A stretch of 49,880 bases of DNA from an uncultured Clostridia bacterium (GCA_947631145.1 CANRKF010000005.1:1-49880); one strand, 5' to 3'. Shown: positions 1-9,509, numbered from the stretch's first letter. Numbers and translations are program-made. The notes: generated by a model not told the origin, from the letters alone.

Positions 1-2
1 TT

Positions 3-93
3 TGGCGGAAGCTGAGGGATTTGAACCCTCGCGGCCCTTACGAACCCTAACAGTTTAGCAAACTGTCCCCTTCAGCCTCTTGGGTAAGCCTCC
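3..93 (-). tRNA. tRNA-Ser (GCU anticodon)
   Basis: Read on the minus strand this is a class II tRNA. The 7-bp acceptor stem is GGAGGCT with AGCTTCC, followed by an encoded GCCA end. The anticodon loop reads TTTGCTAAA (anticodon GCT), there is a long serine-type variable arm, and the T-loop is GGTTCAAATCC. It decodes AGC/AGU. A second tRNA-Ser lies 28 bp away on the same strand, so the two probably share a transcript. Confidence 0.95.
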
Positions 94-120
94 AAATTGT
101 TATATAAAATTCTAAAAAAA

Positions 121-212
<92 letters not shown>

Positions 213-451
213 ACATAATGTTACTAGCTCAGTAACATTATTTATAATAACATATTTTATGCTATATTGTCAATAGAAATTTTTAGAAAAACATATATTT
301 TATGCTAGTGTTGCATTTCAAATGAATTTTCTAGTAATTTTCGCTAGTGCAAAATTTTCATTGCTATTGCAACAATTTTTTTCAAAAAAATGTGTTTTTA
401 TTCTCGTTTCATATTCTCATTTAATATTTTATTACATTGCCTAAATATTAA
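213..451. other. Spacer between tRNA-Ser genes and parB
   Basis: AT-rich spacer without an ORF. It should hold the minus-strand promoter of the tRNA-Ser pair and the 3' end of the parA-parB transcript. A short near-repeat (ATTTTATGCTA) occurs around 255 and 298. I see no convincing terminator. Confidence 0.4.
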
Positions 452-1312
452 CTATTTTAATAAGTTTAAAATTCTTTCTAAATCTTCATTAGTAGAATAT
501 TGAATTATAATTTTTCCACTTCTTTTTCCAGCATTTAACTTTACTTTTGTTCCAAAGAAACTTTGAAATGTATCTTCTATATCTCTACAAATAGCCATTC
601 TCTGCTCTTGATCCTTTTTAGGAACTTTCTTTTTATTTTTTACATTGTCTTCTATATCTTTTACTGTTTCGCCCTTCTCTATAATTCTAAGTGCTGCTTC
701 ATATTGTTTATCTGGATTTTCAAAACAAAGTAAAGAACGGCAATGTCCTTCTGTTAATTTGCCTTCTATAGCAAGTTGCATAACTCTCTCATCTAAATTT
801 AACAATCTTAATGTATTAGTAACTGTGCTTCTATTAAGCCCTATTGTATCTGCTAGTTGTTGTTGTGTCATTCCATAATTATCTAAAAGTTCTCTAAAAC
901 CTCTTGCCTTGTCTATTGGATTTAAATCTTCTCTTTGTATATTTTCAATTAATGCAATTTCTCTATTTTTTCTTTCGTCTCCTTCTCTGACAATACAAGG
1001 CATTTCTTTAAGTCCTGCTTTTTTTGAGGCTCTCCATCTTCTTTCGCCTGCAACAATTTCATAATATCCTTCTTGTTTTGTTACAATAATTGGTTGTATT
1101 ACTCCATATTTTTCAATAGATTTTGCCAATTCTTCAATGGATTCTGCAGGGAACGTTCTTCTTGGTTGATTTCTATTTGGTTCTATTTCTATAACCTTAA
1201 TATTTTGTATAATTTCTTCACCATCTTTTAATTTTCTTTCTTCCTCTTTAGTTAATTGATTTTCGCTAAATAATGCTTCTAACCCTTTTCCTAAACCTGT
1301 TTTCTTTACCAC
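452..1312 (-). CDS. parB: Chromosome partition protein ParB (Spo0J)
   Basis: A 286-aa ParB/Spo0J protein that loads at parS sites, hydrolyses CTP and recruits SMC, working with ParA (known for the family). Visible parts are the N-terminal GLGKGLEALF segment, the ParB/Srx nucleotide-binding domain with GERRWRA near residue 91, ENIQREDLNP near 124, and the central helix-turn-helix (QQQLADTIGLNRSTV, around 150-165). The C-terminal third is basic and then carries the dimerisation region. The start is GTG at 1312, a few bases after a purine-rich AGGAAGGGATGAAGGA. It follows parA by about 30 bp, so the two form an operon. Length and domain order are normal. Confidence 0.97.
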   Translation of the reverse strand: MVKKTGLGKGLEALFSENQLTKEEERKLKDGEEIIQNIKVIEIEPNRNQPRRTFPAESIEELAKSIEKYGVIQPIIVTKQEGYYEIVAGERRWRASKKAGLKEMPCIVREGDERKNREIALIENIQREDLNPIDKARGFRELLDNYGMTQQQLADTIGLNRSTVTNTLRLLNLDERVMQLAIEGKLTEGHCRSLLCFENPDKQYEAALRIIEKGETVKDIEDNVKNKKKVPKKDQEQRMAICRDIEDTFQSFFGTKVKLNAGKRSGKIIIQYSTNEDLERILNLLK

Positions 1313-1342
1313 TATCCTTCATCCCTTCCTTATTTTATTTTT

Positions 1343-2134
1343 TTACATTGCATGCTTGCCTTTATTAGTATTTTCATTATTTTTTAGAAATTCTTTTACG
1401 AATTTATCATAACTTTTTGCACCTTTTGATCTTGGATCATACACAGAAATAGGCATTCCATAGCTTGGTGCTTCGCTCAATTTTACATTTCTTGGTATTA
1501 CTGTTTTATATACTTTATTTTCGAAATAATTGTTTACTTCTTTTACTACTTGATTTGATAAATTTGTTCTCATATCATACATTGTAAGTAGTGCTCCTTC
1601 TACTTCAAGTTCTTTATTGAGATGTTTTTTTACTAAATTTATTGTGTTTAATAATTGTCCCAAACCTTCTAATGCATAGTATTCACATTGTACAGGAATA
1701 AGAACACTATTTGAAGCTGTAAAGGCGTTCAATGTAATTAAACCTAGAGATGGTGGACAGTCTATTATAATAAAATCATAGTCATCTTTAATTAAGTCTA
1801 ACTTTTCTTTCATACGATATTCTCTAGACATCATTGAAACAAGCTCTACTTCAGCTCCTGCTAAATTAATATTTGATGGACATATTGATAAATTCTTAAT
1901 TTCCGTTTTTTGAATTATTTGCTTTGGATCTATTTCATCACTAATTATTAAATCATAGACAGATAATTCTATGTTTTTATTAGCACCTATACCGCTAGTT
2001 GCATTTCCTTGTGGATCACTATCTATTAGTAGTATTTTTTTTCCTCTTTTAGCAAGTAAAGTGCTTAAATTTATTGAGGTTGTAGTCTTTCCTACTCCTC
2101 CTTTTTGGTTTGCTATTGATATTACTTTTCCCAC
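1343..2134 (-). CDS. parA: Chromosome partition ATPase ParA (Soj)
   Basis: Soj/ParA-type Walker ATPase that pairs with ParB in origin segregation and in regulating DnaA. It has the deviant Walker A NQKGGVGKTT at residues 8-17, the DSDPQGNAT motif, and Walker B IIIDCPPSLG. An upstream ATG at 2149 is probably not the start: the bases ATGGAGGCAATAAACGTG contain the Shine-Dalgarno GGAGG 8 nt before GTG at 2134. Starting at that GTG gives VGKVISIANQKGG, matching the MGKxIAIxNQKGG start typical of Soj. The protein is then 263 aa. It is first in the parA-parB operon. A candidate promoter lies in the palindrome at 2439-2480. Confidence 0.97.
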   Translation of the reverse strand: MGKVISIANQKGGVGKTTTSINLSTLLAKRGKKILLIDSDPQGNATSGIGANKNIELSVYDLIISDEIDPKQIIQKTEIKNLSICPSNINLAGAEVELVSMMSREYRMKEKLDLIKDDYDFIIIDCPPSLGLITLNAFTASNSVLIPVQCEYYALEGLGQLLNTINLVKKHLNKELEVEGALLTMYDMRTNLSNQVVKEVNNYFENKVYKTVIPRNVKLSEAPSYGMPISVYDPRSKGAKSYDKFVKEFLKNNENTNKGKHAM

Positions 2135-2438
2135 GTTTATTGCCTCCATTTATTTTTATGTAAACTTTTTATGTTTGCTATTTTCGTTTTTTGTAGAATA
2201 TTTTTTAATCGCATACAAAAATATACTTACTTCTTTAAAAATAATTTTAAAGCCATAAATTAATTGTAAAAAATTTTATAATTAATTATAAAATTTTTTA
2301 TTTAGGTCTATAATAAAACCTTATAATTTTTTATGTAATAAGAAAATCTTTTACCTTGCAAAAAACTGCCACGTGCTTGATACAACTAGATTTCAGCTAT
2401 ATTTTACTTTAAAAAAGTTGTTTCTTATGCAATAAAAA

Positions 2439-2480
2439 ATTGACATATTAATAATATAAAAATATTTATTATATGTCAAT
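2439..2480 (-). promoter_or_regulatory. 42-bp near-palindrome with a candidate parA promoter
   Basis: The ends ATTGACATAT and ATATGTCAAT form a perfect 10-bp inverted repeat around an AT-rich centre. On the minus strand this gives TTGACA, a 17-nt spacer and TATTAT, pointing at parA. On the plus strand it gives TTGACA and a weaker TATTTA at the same spacing. Promoter calls are from sequence match only. The symmetry could instead be an operator. Confidence 0.45.
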
Positions 2481-2517
2481 GAAATTTGTAAAAATAATTA
2501 AAAAATTTTTTCATTAT

Positions 2518-2785
2518 AGATAATTATTAATTTTATTATTAATAACAGTAATAATAGTTAATAATACCATTAATAATAATCAATAATAGTATTAATAATA
2601 ACACTAATAATAACTAACAATGTCATCAATAATAACTAATAATATCATTAATAATAATCAACAACAGCACCAATAATAACTACCAACATCATCAATAATA
2701 ACTAACAACAGCATTAATAACAACTAACAACGTCATTAATAACAATTAACAACATCATAAATAATATAATAATAACATCAATATT
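2518..2785. repeat. Degenerate AT-rich tandem repeat between parA and rsmG
   Basis: About 260 bp made of imperfect units of roughly 18-22 bp built on AATAATAACTAACAACATCA. There are no G-rich or coding segments. It lies directly downstream of rsmG. It resembles slippage-generated low-complexity DNA. No function can be read from it. Confidence 0.75.
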
Positions 2786-2798
2786 AACATTTATCATT

Positions 2799-3521
2799 CT
2801 ATATTATTGGCTCTTTTTCAGGAGTTCCAGCTTTTCTAGGATATTTGGCTAAAGTATTTTTTATCTTTTTTATTACTACAATTTTTCTTTTAATTTCACT
2901 TTCTGGTAAAGTAATAATATCAACTTTTTCTATTTCTCCACCTAATATTTCTATAGCTTTTTGTGCATCTTTTAACTCTTCATCTATTTCAAAAGCTTTC
3001 ATACAAATACATTTACCACCTATTTTAGTAAATGGTAACATATACTCTAATAATACATTTAATTTTGCTACAGCTCTAGATGTTACAATATCATAGTTTT
3101 CTCTTTCTCCAACTAATTTTATAAATTCTTCTGCTCTTCCGTGAATAGCTCTAACCTTTTCTAAACCTAAATTTTGAATAACATTAGTTAAAAAATTAAT
3201 TCTTTTATTTAATGAATCTAATAAAGTAAATTCATTTTCCGTATTTAATATTTTAAGTGGAATGCCGGGAAAACCTGCACCTGTTCCAATATCTAATATT
3301 CTATCGTTATTGTTTATATATTGTGAAATAATCATGCTATCAATAAAATGTTTCAAAATAATCTCTTTTGGATCTGTTATTGCAGTTAAATTCATTTTTT
3401 CATTCCATTCTAATAATAAGTTCATATATTTAAAAAAATGATTTATTTGATTTTCATTTAAAATAATTTGTAACTGACTTGCTTTTTGCTTTATTTCTTG
3501 TGAAAATAAATCTTTTTCCAT
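2799..3521 (-). CDS. rsmG: 16S rRNA (guanine-N7) methyltransferase RsmG (GidB)
   Basis: A 240-aa SAM-dependent methyltransferase that modifies a guanine in the 530 loop of 16S rRNA (G527 in E. coli numbering). Motif I is visible as DIGTGAGFPGIPLKI around residues 97-111, and the later VTSRAVAKLNVLLEYMLPF segment is typical of the family. The start ATG follows AAAAGGAGTTAATCT. It is downstream of mnmG with a 68-bp gap, the usual gidA-gidB pairing. The length is normal. Confidence 0.97.
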   Translation of the reverse strand: MEKDLFSQEIKQKASQLQIILNENQINHFFKYMNLLLEWNEKMNLTAITDPKEIILKHFIDSMIISQYINNNDRILDIGTGAGFPGIPLKILNTENEFTLLDSLNKRINFLTNVIQNLGLEKVRAIHGRAEEFIKLVGERENYDIVTSRAVAKLNVLLEYMLPFTKIGGKCICMKAFEIDEELKDAQKAIEILGGEIEKVDIITLPESEIKRKIVVIKKIKNTLAKYPRKAGTPEKEPII

Positions 3522-3589
3522 AGATTAACTCCTTTTCAAACAATTAATAATAAAATTATATCAATATAATAATAAAAAATCTTTATGCT

Positions 3590-5470
3590 TTATTTACTGT
3601 CCTGCTTCATTTGCTCTAAATAAATTAATAATACAGATATGTCAGCTGGCGAAACGCCCGAAATTCTAGAAGCTTGGCCTACAGAATTTGGCTTTATTTT
3701 ATTTAATTTTTGTCTAGCTTCTAATCTTAATCCTTTAAGTTTTTCATAATCTATATCATTAGGCAATAATTTTTTTTCTAATTTTTTAAATTTTTCTACT
3801 TGTTGTTCTTGTAATTTTATATATCCTTTATACTTTACTTCTATTTCTACTTCTTTTGTTACTTCTTCAGGCAATTCTGGTCTTTCTTCATCTATTTCTT
3901 TTAAAGCTTCATAAGTTAATTCGGTTCTTCTTAATAATTCTGCTAATTTTACTCCTGTACTTAATTTAGAAGAATTGTATTTTTCTAATACTTCGTTTAC
4001 TTTTTCAGTTGGCTTTATTACTGTATTTTCAACTCTTTGTATTTCACTATTTATTTGTTCCTTCTTTTTTAAGAAGTTTTTATAACGTTCTTCTGAAATC
4101 AAACCCACCTTATGCCCTATTTCGGTTAATCTCATGTCAGTATTATCTTGCCTTAATAAAAGTCTATATTCTGCACGAGATGTCATCATTCTATATGGCT
4201 CATTAGTGCCTTTGGTAACAATATCATCAATTAAAACTCCAATATATGCTTCAGAACGATCTAATATTACAGGTTCTTTTCCCTTTAATTTTTGTGCTAC
4301 ATTAATTCCTGCCATAATTCCTTGTGCAGCAGCTTCTTCATATCCAGAAGTTCCATTTATTTGACCTGCAAAGAACATCCCGCTTATTTTTTTATGTTCT
4401 AAGGATAATTTTAATTCTAATGGATCAATACAATCATATTCTATAGCATACGCTGGTCTTGTAAATTCAACATGTTCCAAGCCTGGAATTGTTCTATACA
4501 TTGCAATTTGCACATCTTCTGGAAGTGAAGAACTCATGCCTTGTACATACATTTCATCTGTATCTCTTCCAACTGGTTCTATAAATATTTGATGCCTTTC
4601 CTTATCTGCAAATCTAACAACTTTATCTTCTATAGAAGGACAATATCTTGGTCCTGTTCCTGTAATTTCTCCACCATATAAAGGAGAACGATGTAAATTT
4701 TTTCTAATAATTTCATGTGTTTTTTCATTAGTATAAGTTAAATAGCATGGTAATTGCTCTTTTGCTTCTATTTTATCCTCAAAAGAAAATGCCGTTGGAT
4801 TTTTATCTCCATCTTGTCTTTCCATTTTAGAAAAATCAATGGAATTTTTGTTTACTCTAGCCGGTGTACCAGTTTTAAATCTAAGTAAAGATATTCCTAA
4901 TTTAGTTAATATATTAGAAAGTTTATTTGCAGGAAACACTCCATCTGGGCCACTTTCATAAGATACATCACCTATATATATTTTTCCTTTTAAATAAGTT
5001 CCTGTTGCTAAAATTACGCTATCTACCTCATAAACTGCTCCAATATTTGTTTCAACCCATTTTACTTTATTATTTTCAACTCCAATATCTACTATTTCTG
5101 CTTGTTTCAGAAACAAATTTTCTTGCTTTTCTAAGGTATGTTTCATTTCCATTTGATATCTTTTTCTATCAGCTTGTGCTCTTAAAGAATATACTGCAGG
5201 TCCTTTTGAAGTATTTAACATTCTTAATTGAGTATAGGTTTTATCTATATTTTTCCCCATTTCACCACCTAAGCAGTCTATTTCCATTACTAAATGACCT
5301 TTTGAACTTCCACCTATATGTGGATTACAAGGCATATTAGCTACTGCTTCTAAACTAATAGAAAATAATAAAGTTTTTAATCCTAATCGCGCTGTCGCTA
5401 GAGCCGCCTCGCATCCAGCGTGTCCTGCTCCAATTACTGCAACGTCATATTTTCCAGCATTATACTTCAT
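3590..5470 (-). CDS. mnmG: tRNA modification enzyme MnmG (GidA)
   Basis: A 626-aa FAD protein that, with MnmE, installs the (carboxymethyl)aminomethyl group on U34 of certain tRNAs. The N-terminal FAD Rossmann motif is [15 protein letters not shown] (residues 10-24). The family signatures [20 protein letters not shown] and [17 protein letters not shown] ([13 protein letters not shown]) are present, as is the C-terminal [11 protein letters not shown] helical domain that contacts MnmE. The start ATG is the only usable one in frame, but the best Shine-Dalgarno (AAAGGAG) is about 37 nt upstream, with a small hairpin between (see the 5471-5513 entry). Confidence 0.97.
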   Translation of the reverse strand: MKYNAGKYDVAVIGAGHAGCEAALATARLGLKTLLFSISLEAVANMPCNPHIGGSSKGHLVMEIDCLGGEMGKNIDKTYTQLRMLNTSKGPAVYSLRAQADRKRYQMEMKHTLEKQENLFLKQAEIVDIGVENNKVKWVETNIGAVYEVDSVILATGTYLKGKIYIGDVSYESGPDGVFPANKLSNILTKLGISLLRFKTGTPARVNKNSIDFSKMERQDGDKNPTAFSFEDKIEAKEQLPCYLTYTNEKTHEIIRKNLHRSPLYGGEITGTGPRYCPSIEDKVVRFADKERHQIFIEPVGRDTDEMYVQGMSSSLPEDVQIAMYRTIPGLEHVEFTRPAYAIEYDCIDPLELKLSLEHKKISGMFFAGQINGTSGYEEAAAQGIMAGINVAQKLKGKEPVILDRSEAYIGVLIDDIVTKGTNEPYRMMTSRAEYRLLLRQDNTDMRLTEIGHKVGLISEERYKNFLKKKEQINSEIQRVENTVIKPTEKVNEVLEKYNSSKLSTGVKLAELLRRTELTYEALKEIDEERPELPEEVTKEVEIEVKYKGYIKLQEQQVEKFKKLEKKLLPNDIDYEKLKGLRLEARQKLNKIKPNSVGQASRISGVSPADISVLLIYLEQMKQDSK

Positions 5471-5513
5471 TTTATTATTACAAGTTAGATTTTTTCTTCT
5501 AACTTTCTCCTTT
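5471..5513 (-). promoter_or_regulatory. mnmG ribosome-binding region with a hairpin spacer
   Basis: On the minus strand AAAGGAG (5507-5513) is followed by the perfect inverted repeat AGTTAGA/TCTAACT (5498-5504 with 5483-5489) and then 12 nt to the ATG. If the hairpin forms, it shortens the gap between Shine-Dalgarno and start to a workable length. The sequence is seen directly; the folding is inferred. Confidence 0.4.
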
Positions 5514-5926
5514 CTACACTTATTTTTTCAGTTTTATATGAAACTAAAATCACTGTTTCGTGCAACTTTTAGTCATGTCGATTTTTGTCGAATGCATCTA
5601 AATAGCATGTTTCAGGGTTTGACTTTTGTCAGTTTGTCTTTTTGTAGTAGTTTTGTTGTATATGTTTCACGCCCGCAAACCATATTGAAATAGCATGTTT
5701 CACGGCTTTTTGATATGTAATCTATTAGTTAATATATGTTTCTTTTTTTAACATTGTAGTTAATTTTCTTTGTTGAACAGAAAAAACTTAAAATTTTTAT
5801 TATACAAAGTAAAATTTATTTAATACAAACACAATAAGAAAAATTCTTACATATGCTCAATAAATAAAAATTATTTATATATAAGCTATTTTTACGACTA
5901 ATAACACATTAATATTTAAACTTTTC
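5514..5926. other. mnmE-mnmG intergenic region with short repeats
   Basis: No gene is seen. A ~20-bp sequence is repeated: AAATAGCATGTTTCAGGG near 5600 and GAAATAGCATGTTTCACGG near 5687, with a shorter relative ATGTTTCACGCC near 5661. Two of these contain TGTTTCACG, the left half of the known firmicute parS palindrome, but no complete parS is present. The right half is plain AT-rich DNA. Confidence 0.45.
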
Positions 5927-7303
5927 CTACTTACCTAAACAAAACTTCGAAAATATTTCTGTAATTATATCTTCAGAAGCATTTTTTCCAACAATACTGC
6001 TAAGTTCTTCCAATGCTTGTTTAAGAGAAATTGCAACTAAATCAATAGGTGCCCCCATCTCTATTCCATTTTTAGCCTCTTCTATGCTAAATATTGCCTT
6101 TTTTATTAAATCCTTATGCCTTATATTTGTAATTAAACTACCATCATTTATGCTTATTTCATTAAAAGAAAACATTTCAATTATTTTATTATATAAATCC
6201 TCTATCCCCTCTTTATTTTTTGCAGATATTTTTATTATAGGTTTCTTAATATCTTTAATTTCTTTTGCATTTTCTAAATGATTATCTTTTTCATCTATTT
6301 TATTTAATAAAATAATTGCTTTTTTATTTTTAATTATATCTAATATTTTCAAATCTTCTTCATCTAAGTCTTTTGTATTATCAAATATACTAATAATTAA
6401 ATCTGCTTCATTAGACAATTTTAAAGCCTTATCCACACCTATTTTTTCAATTTCATCTTCTGTAGCTCTAATTCCTGCAGTATCTATTAATTTTAATGGA
6501 ATGCCATGAAGACTAATCATTTCTTCAATAGTATCCCTAGTTGTACCCTCAGTTTTACTTACAATAGCTCTTTCTTCATTTAAAATTGCATTTAATAAAG
6601 AAGATTTACCAGCATTTGGCTTTCCTATAATAACTGTGTGTATACCCTCTTTTAAAATTTTACCTGTATCAAAGCTTTTTTCTAATTTATCCAATTTTTC
6701 TTTTATTTTATTAATTTCTATAATAGCCTGTTTATTAGTTACCTCTTCTACATCATACTCTGGATAATCAATAGTAACTTCTATATTAGTCATAATATTT
6801 AAAATATTCTGCCTAATTTCCTCTATTTTTTCTGATAAACTTCCTTGTAATTGTTTAAAAGATGCTTTTGCCTCTTTAGTAGTTTTCGCATTAATTAAAT
6901 CTATAATTCCTTCTGCTTGCGTTAAATCTATTCTACCATTTAGAAAAGCCCTTTTAGTAAATTCTCCAGGCTCAGCAAGTGTTGCCCCTGCAAGTAAGCA
7001 TTGCTCTAATATCTTCTGTTCTATAACCATTCCACCATGCGAATTTATTTCACACATATTTTCAGTTGTATAGCTTTTGGGTTCTACAAAAAATGAAACT
7101 AATACTTCATCTATTTTTTCTTTTGTTTCATAATCAATAATATAGCCATATTTCATTGTATATCCTTGAATTTTATCTGTATTTTGTTTATTTTTGGGAA
7201 CAAAAATTTTTTCTAATATTTTAAAACAATCTTTTCCGCTCATTCTAATAATTCCTATTCCGCCATTTCCATGAGCAGTTGAAATTGCAACAACTGTTTC
7301 CAT
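5927..7303 (-). CDS. mnmE: tRNA modification GTPase MnmE (TrmE)
   Basis: GTPase partner of MnmG in wobble-uridine modification. It has the N-terminal tetrahydrofolate-binding domain (STAHGNGGIGIIRMSG), a central helical domain, and the inserted G domain with GKPNAGKSS (G1), DTAG (G3) and NKID (G4). It ends in the diagnostic FCLGK tail with the catalytic Cys. A GTG at 7315 lies inside the Shine-Dalgarno AAAGGAGTG. The ATG at 7303, 11 nt after GGAG and giving METVVAISTA, is the better start (458 aa). It lies upstream of mnmG with a gap of 456 bp. Confidence 0.96.
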   Translation of the reverse strand: METVVAISTAHGNGGIGIIRMSGKDCFKILEKIFVPKNKQNTDKIQGYTMKYGYIIDYETKEKIDEVLVSFFVEPKSYTTENMCEINSHGGMVIEQKILEQCLLAGATLAEPGEFTKRAFLNGRIDLTQAEGIIDLINAKTTKEAKASFKQLQGSLSEKIEEIRQNILNIMTNIEVTIDYPEYDVEEVTNKQAIIEINKIKEKLDKLEKSFDTGKILKEGIHTVIIGKPNAGKSSLLNAILNEERAIVSKTEGTTRDTIEEMISLHGIPLKLIDTAGIRATEDEIEKIGVDKALKLSNEADLIISIFDNTKDLDEEDLKILDIIKNKKAIILLNKIDEKDNHLENAKEIKDIKKPIIKISAKNKEGIEDLYNKIIEMFSFNEISINDGSLITNIRHKDLIKKAIFSIEEAKNGIEMGAPIDLVAISLKQALEELSSIVGKNASEDIITEIFSKFCLGK

Positions 7304-7368
7304 TTTTACTATCACTCCTTTCTAATGTACAAATCTGTTTTTAAAGAATTAAAAATTATAATTATTTT

Positions 7369-7563
7369 TCAACGTTTACTTTTCTCATCCTTCTTCTTTT
7401 TTTCTGCAATACTTAATTGTGAAAATACAGCACAAAACAAACTAGGTATTACAGCAAATCCAGCATTTACCTCTCCTTTATTTATAAGCACATAACCTGC
7501 ACCTATAAAAGTTAATATTGTAAAAATTAAAGTTAAAATTCTAAATATTTTTTCTTTATTCAT
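7369..7563 (-). CDS. Small membrane protein, unknown
   Basis: A short hydrophobic protein with two predicted membrane segments (ILTLIFTILTFIGAGYVLI and AGFAVIPSLFCAVFSQL) and a highly charged C-terminus (EKKKKDEKSKR). I do not recognise a family. The frame stays open to an ATG at 7611, but that N-terminal extension is encoded by a copy of the tandem repeat at 7591-7711. The ATG at 7563, about 12 nt after AAAGGG, is therefore preferred (64 aa). It lies between mnmE and jag on the same strand. Confidence 0.55.
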   Translation of the reverse strand: MNKEKIFRILTLIFTILTFIGAGYVLINKGEVNAGFAVIPSLFCAVFSQLSIAEKKKKDEKSKR

Positions 7564-7590
7564 TTTAAATTTCATCCCTTTCTTGCTTCG

Positions 7591-7711
7591 CTCAAAGTCA
7601 TACATAGACATGAAAGTTTTTTATTTTTTTTACCTCAAAAGCACACATTGATACGAAAGCTTTTTATTCTATTAAACCTCAAAGGCACACATTGATACGA
7701 AAGCTTTTTAT
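7591..7711. repeat. Three-copy ~44-bp tandem repeat
   Basis: The unit CTCAAAGGCACACATTGATA plus CGAAAGCTTTTTAT occurs near 7678 and near 7634 (almost identical). A diverged third copy starts near 7591, with GTCATACATAGACATGAAAG in place of the core. On the minus strand the array lies immediately upstream of, and into, the annotated start of the small membrane protein gene. Confidence 0.7.
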
Positions 7712-7747
7712 CTAAAAAAAACTCAAATGCTCCTTAATAAAAATTTC

Positions 7748-7800
7748 AAAAAAGTCAAAGTTAGAATTAGTATTAAACACTAAAATCCGAACTTTGACTT
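7748..7800 (-). terminator. Rho-independent terminator downstream of jag
   Basis: On the minus strand AAGTCAAAGTT and AACTTTGACTT form an 11-bp stem (7790-7800 with 7752-7762), with further partial pairing in the loop, followed by TTTTTT. It probably ends the rpmH-jag transcript. Confidence 0.75.
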
Positions 7801-7842
7801 CCGATTTTCTAATATTATTTGTTTGCATAAAAAGCATAACAA

Positions 7843-8562
7843 TTATTTCTTTACAATAACCACTTTTCTATATGGCTCTTCCCCTACGCTATAAGTTCTT
7901 ACTCTTAAACTATCTTGAAGGCGATTATGAATTATTTTTCTTTCATAAGCAGACATTGGCTCTAAAGTAACTTGCTTTCCTGTTCTAATTACTGTTCTTG
8001 CTAATTTATCTGCTAATTCTTCTAATGAGCTCTTTCTCTTTGAACGATAATTTTCTATATCTAAAATTATACGAGCCTTTTTATCTAAATCTTTGCTTGC
8101 TATAGAAGATAATAAAGTTTGCATTGCATTTAAAGTTTCTCCCCTATATCCAATTAATTTTCCTGCATCTTCCCCATTTAATGTAACATAAACATATTCA
8201 GTATCTGAAGTAATTTCATAACTCATATTTGGTAATTTTTCAGATAAATCTTTTAGAAAAGTTTCTACATTTTGATTTATTTTTTCTATTTCTTCAGAAG
8301 TAAAAGGACTTTTTTCTTTTTCTATATGTTCAACTTTTTGTTCTTTATTTACTTCTTTTGAATAATTATTTTCCTTTATTTCCTCTTTTAAAGTTAATTC
8401 TACTTTAACTACTCTAGGAGTTAAAATACTAAAAAAGCTTCTTTTTTCTTCATTTTCTAAAATTTTTATATCTACTTTATCTTTAGAAACTTTTAATTCT
8501 TTTAAGCCTTTTTCTATTGCCTCTGTAGATGTTTTACCCTCTACAATAATACTTTTAGCCAT
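7843..8562 (-). CDS. jag: RNA-binding protein Jag / KhpB (EloR)
   Basis: A 239-aa cytoplasmic RNA-binding protein of the Jag/KhpB family, linked to cell elongation and division control in Gram-positives (known for relatives). Domains in order are Jag_N (residues 1-55, IIVEGKTSTEAIEKGL), an acidic lysine-rich linker, a type II KH domain with the GKLIGYRGETL loop (about 135-148), and a C-terminal R3H domain (ERKIIHNRLQDSLRVRTYSVG). Its start overlaps the end of yidC by 8 bp, showing translational coupling. Length and order are normal. Confidence 0.96.
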   Translation of the reverse strand: MAKSIIVEGKTSTEAIEKGLKELKVSKDKVDIKILENEEKRSFFSILTPRVVKVELTLKEEIKENNYSKEVNKEQKVEHIEKEKSPFTSEEIEKINQNVETFLKDLSEKLPNMSYEITSDTEYVYVTLNGEDAGKLIGYRGETLNAMQTLLSSIASKDLDKKARIILDIENYRSKRKSSLEELADKLARTVIRTGKQVTLEPMSAYERKIIHNRLQDSLRVRTYSVGEEPYRKVVIVKK

Positions 8563-9499
8563 TAGCTTCTTCCTCCTTTTTTTGATCTATTTTATTCATC
8601 ACTTTAGTAATGATCAATCTTTCTATAATCATTAAAATATTGCTTATTAGCCAGTATAAAGCAAGACCAAGTGGTGCAATTACTGCAATCATAACAGACA
8701 TAAAAGGAACCATATACATCATACTCTTATTCATTTGTTCCATTTGTGCTGTAGGATCTATTTCATCTTCCCCATCTTTAGCTTCTTTTTCTACAATAAT
8801 ATCTTCTTTCTTTTTCTGAGTAATAGTTGTTATTTTTATTGAAATTATAGAAGTTATTACATAAAGAACTGGAATAACATATACTCTCCAATCACCTAAA
8901 CTTTGAGTTGGAACCTTGCTTAAATCTAAACCTAAAAATTCCATATTTAATCTTAATTGATTATACTCATCTCTTTTAGCCTCTAGCTCTTCCCTATTTT
9001 CTACATTTTCATTTTTCAAAGTTTCTTCTATTTCTTGATATTTTGTTTGTGAATAATCAAGCAAAGCTATTTGTGTATAGTTATTATTTTCATTATATCC
9101 ACTTTCTTTCATTTCATTAACATATTTTTCTATAAAAGATGCTTCTATATTTCTCATATACGTTAATGGCTGACTTACAACCCAAAATACTGAAAGAATA
9201 ATAATTATTTGTAATATAGAACTTAAACATCCGCTAAAAGGACTCATTTTTTCTCTTTTGTATAATTCTATAGTTTCTTGATTTAACTTTTCAGGATTAT
9301 TTTTATATTTTTTTTGAATTTCTGACATTTCCTTTTGTAATTCAGTATTCTTCTTCATTGCCTTTTGTTGCTTAATAGTTATGGGTATTAAAATAACTCT
9401 TAAAGCAATGGAAAATATGATTATAGCAACACCATAATTATTAAAAAATGAATAAAAAAAGTTTAATACATATCCAAATATTTGTGATATAAAAACCAT
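8555..9499 (-). CDS. yidC: Membrane protein insertase YidC/SpoIIIJ
   Basis: A 314-aa YidC/Oxa1 insertase that places proteins in the membrane alone or with Sec. The first hydrophobic segment carries the conserved positively charged residue of the hydrophilic groove (IALRVILIPITIKQQKAM). A coiled cytoplasmic loop with many K and E follows, then SGCLSSILQIIIILSVFWV, a charged extracytoplasmic stretch, and two more membrane segments. There is no lipobox Cys at the N-terminus, unlike many Bacillus homologues. It sits in the usual rnpA-yidD-yidC-jag operon and its 3' end overlaps jag. Confidence 0.96.
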   Translation of the reverse strand: MVFISQIFGYVLNFFYSFFNNYGVAIIIFSIALRVILIPITIKQQKAMKKNTELQKEMSEIQKKYKNNPEKLNQETIELYKREKMSPFSGCLSSILQIIIILSVFWVVSQPLTYMRNIEASFIEKYVNEMKESGYNENNNYTQIALLDYSQTKYQEIEETLKNENVENREELEAKRDEYNQLRLNMEFLGLDLSKVPTQSLGDWRVYVIPVLYVITSIISIKITTITQKKKEDIIVEKEAKDGEDEIDPTAQMEQMNKSMMYMVPFMSVMIAVIAPLGLALYWLISNILMIIERLIITKVMNKIDQKKEEEANG

Positions 9500-9509
9500 G
9501 TATTTCCTC

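Noticed and set aside
4927..5340. 137-aa plus-strand frame inside mnmG
   Set aside because: It is an antisense shadow of a well-identified gene, Leu/Phe-rich because of the complementary codons, and has no start signals.
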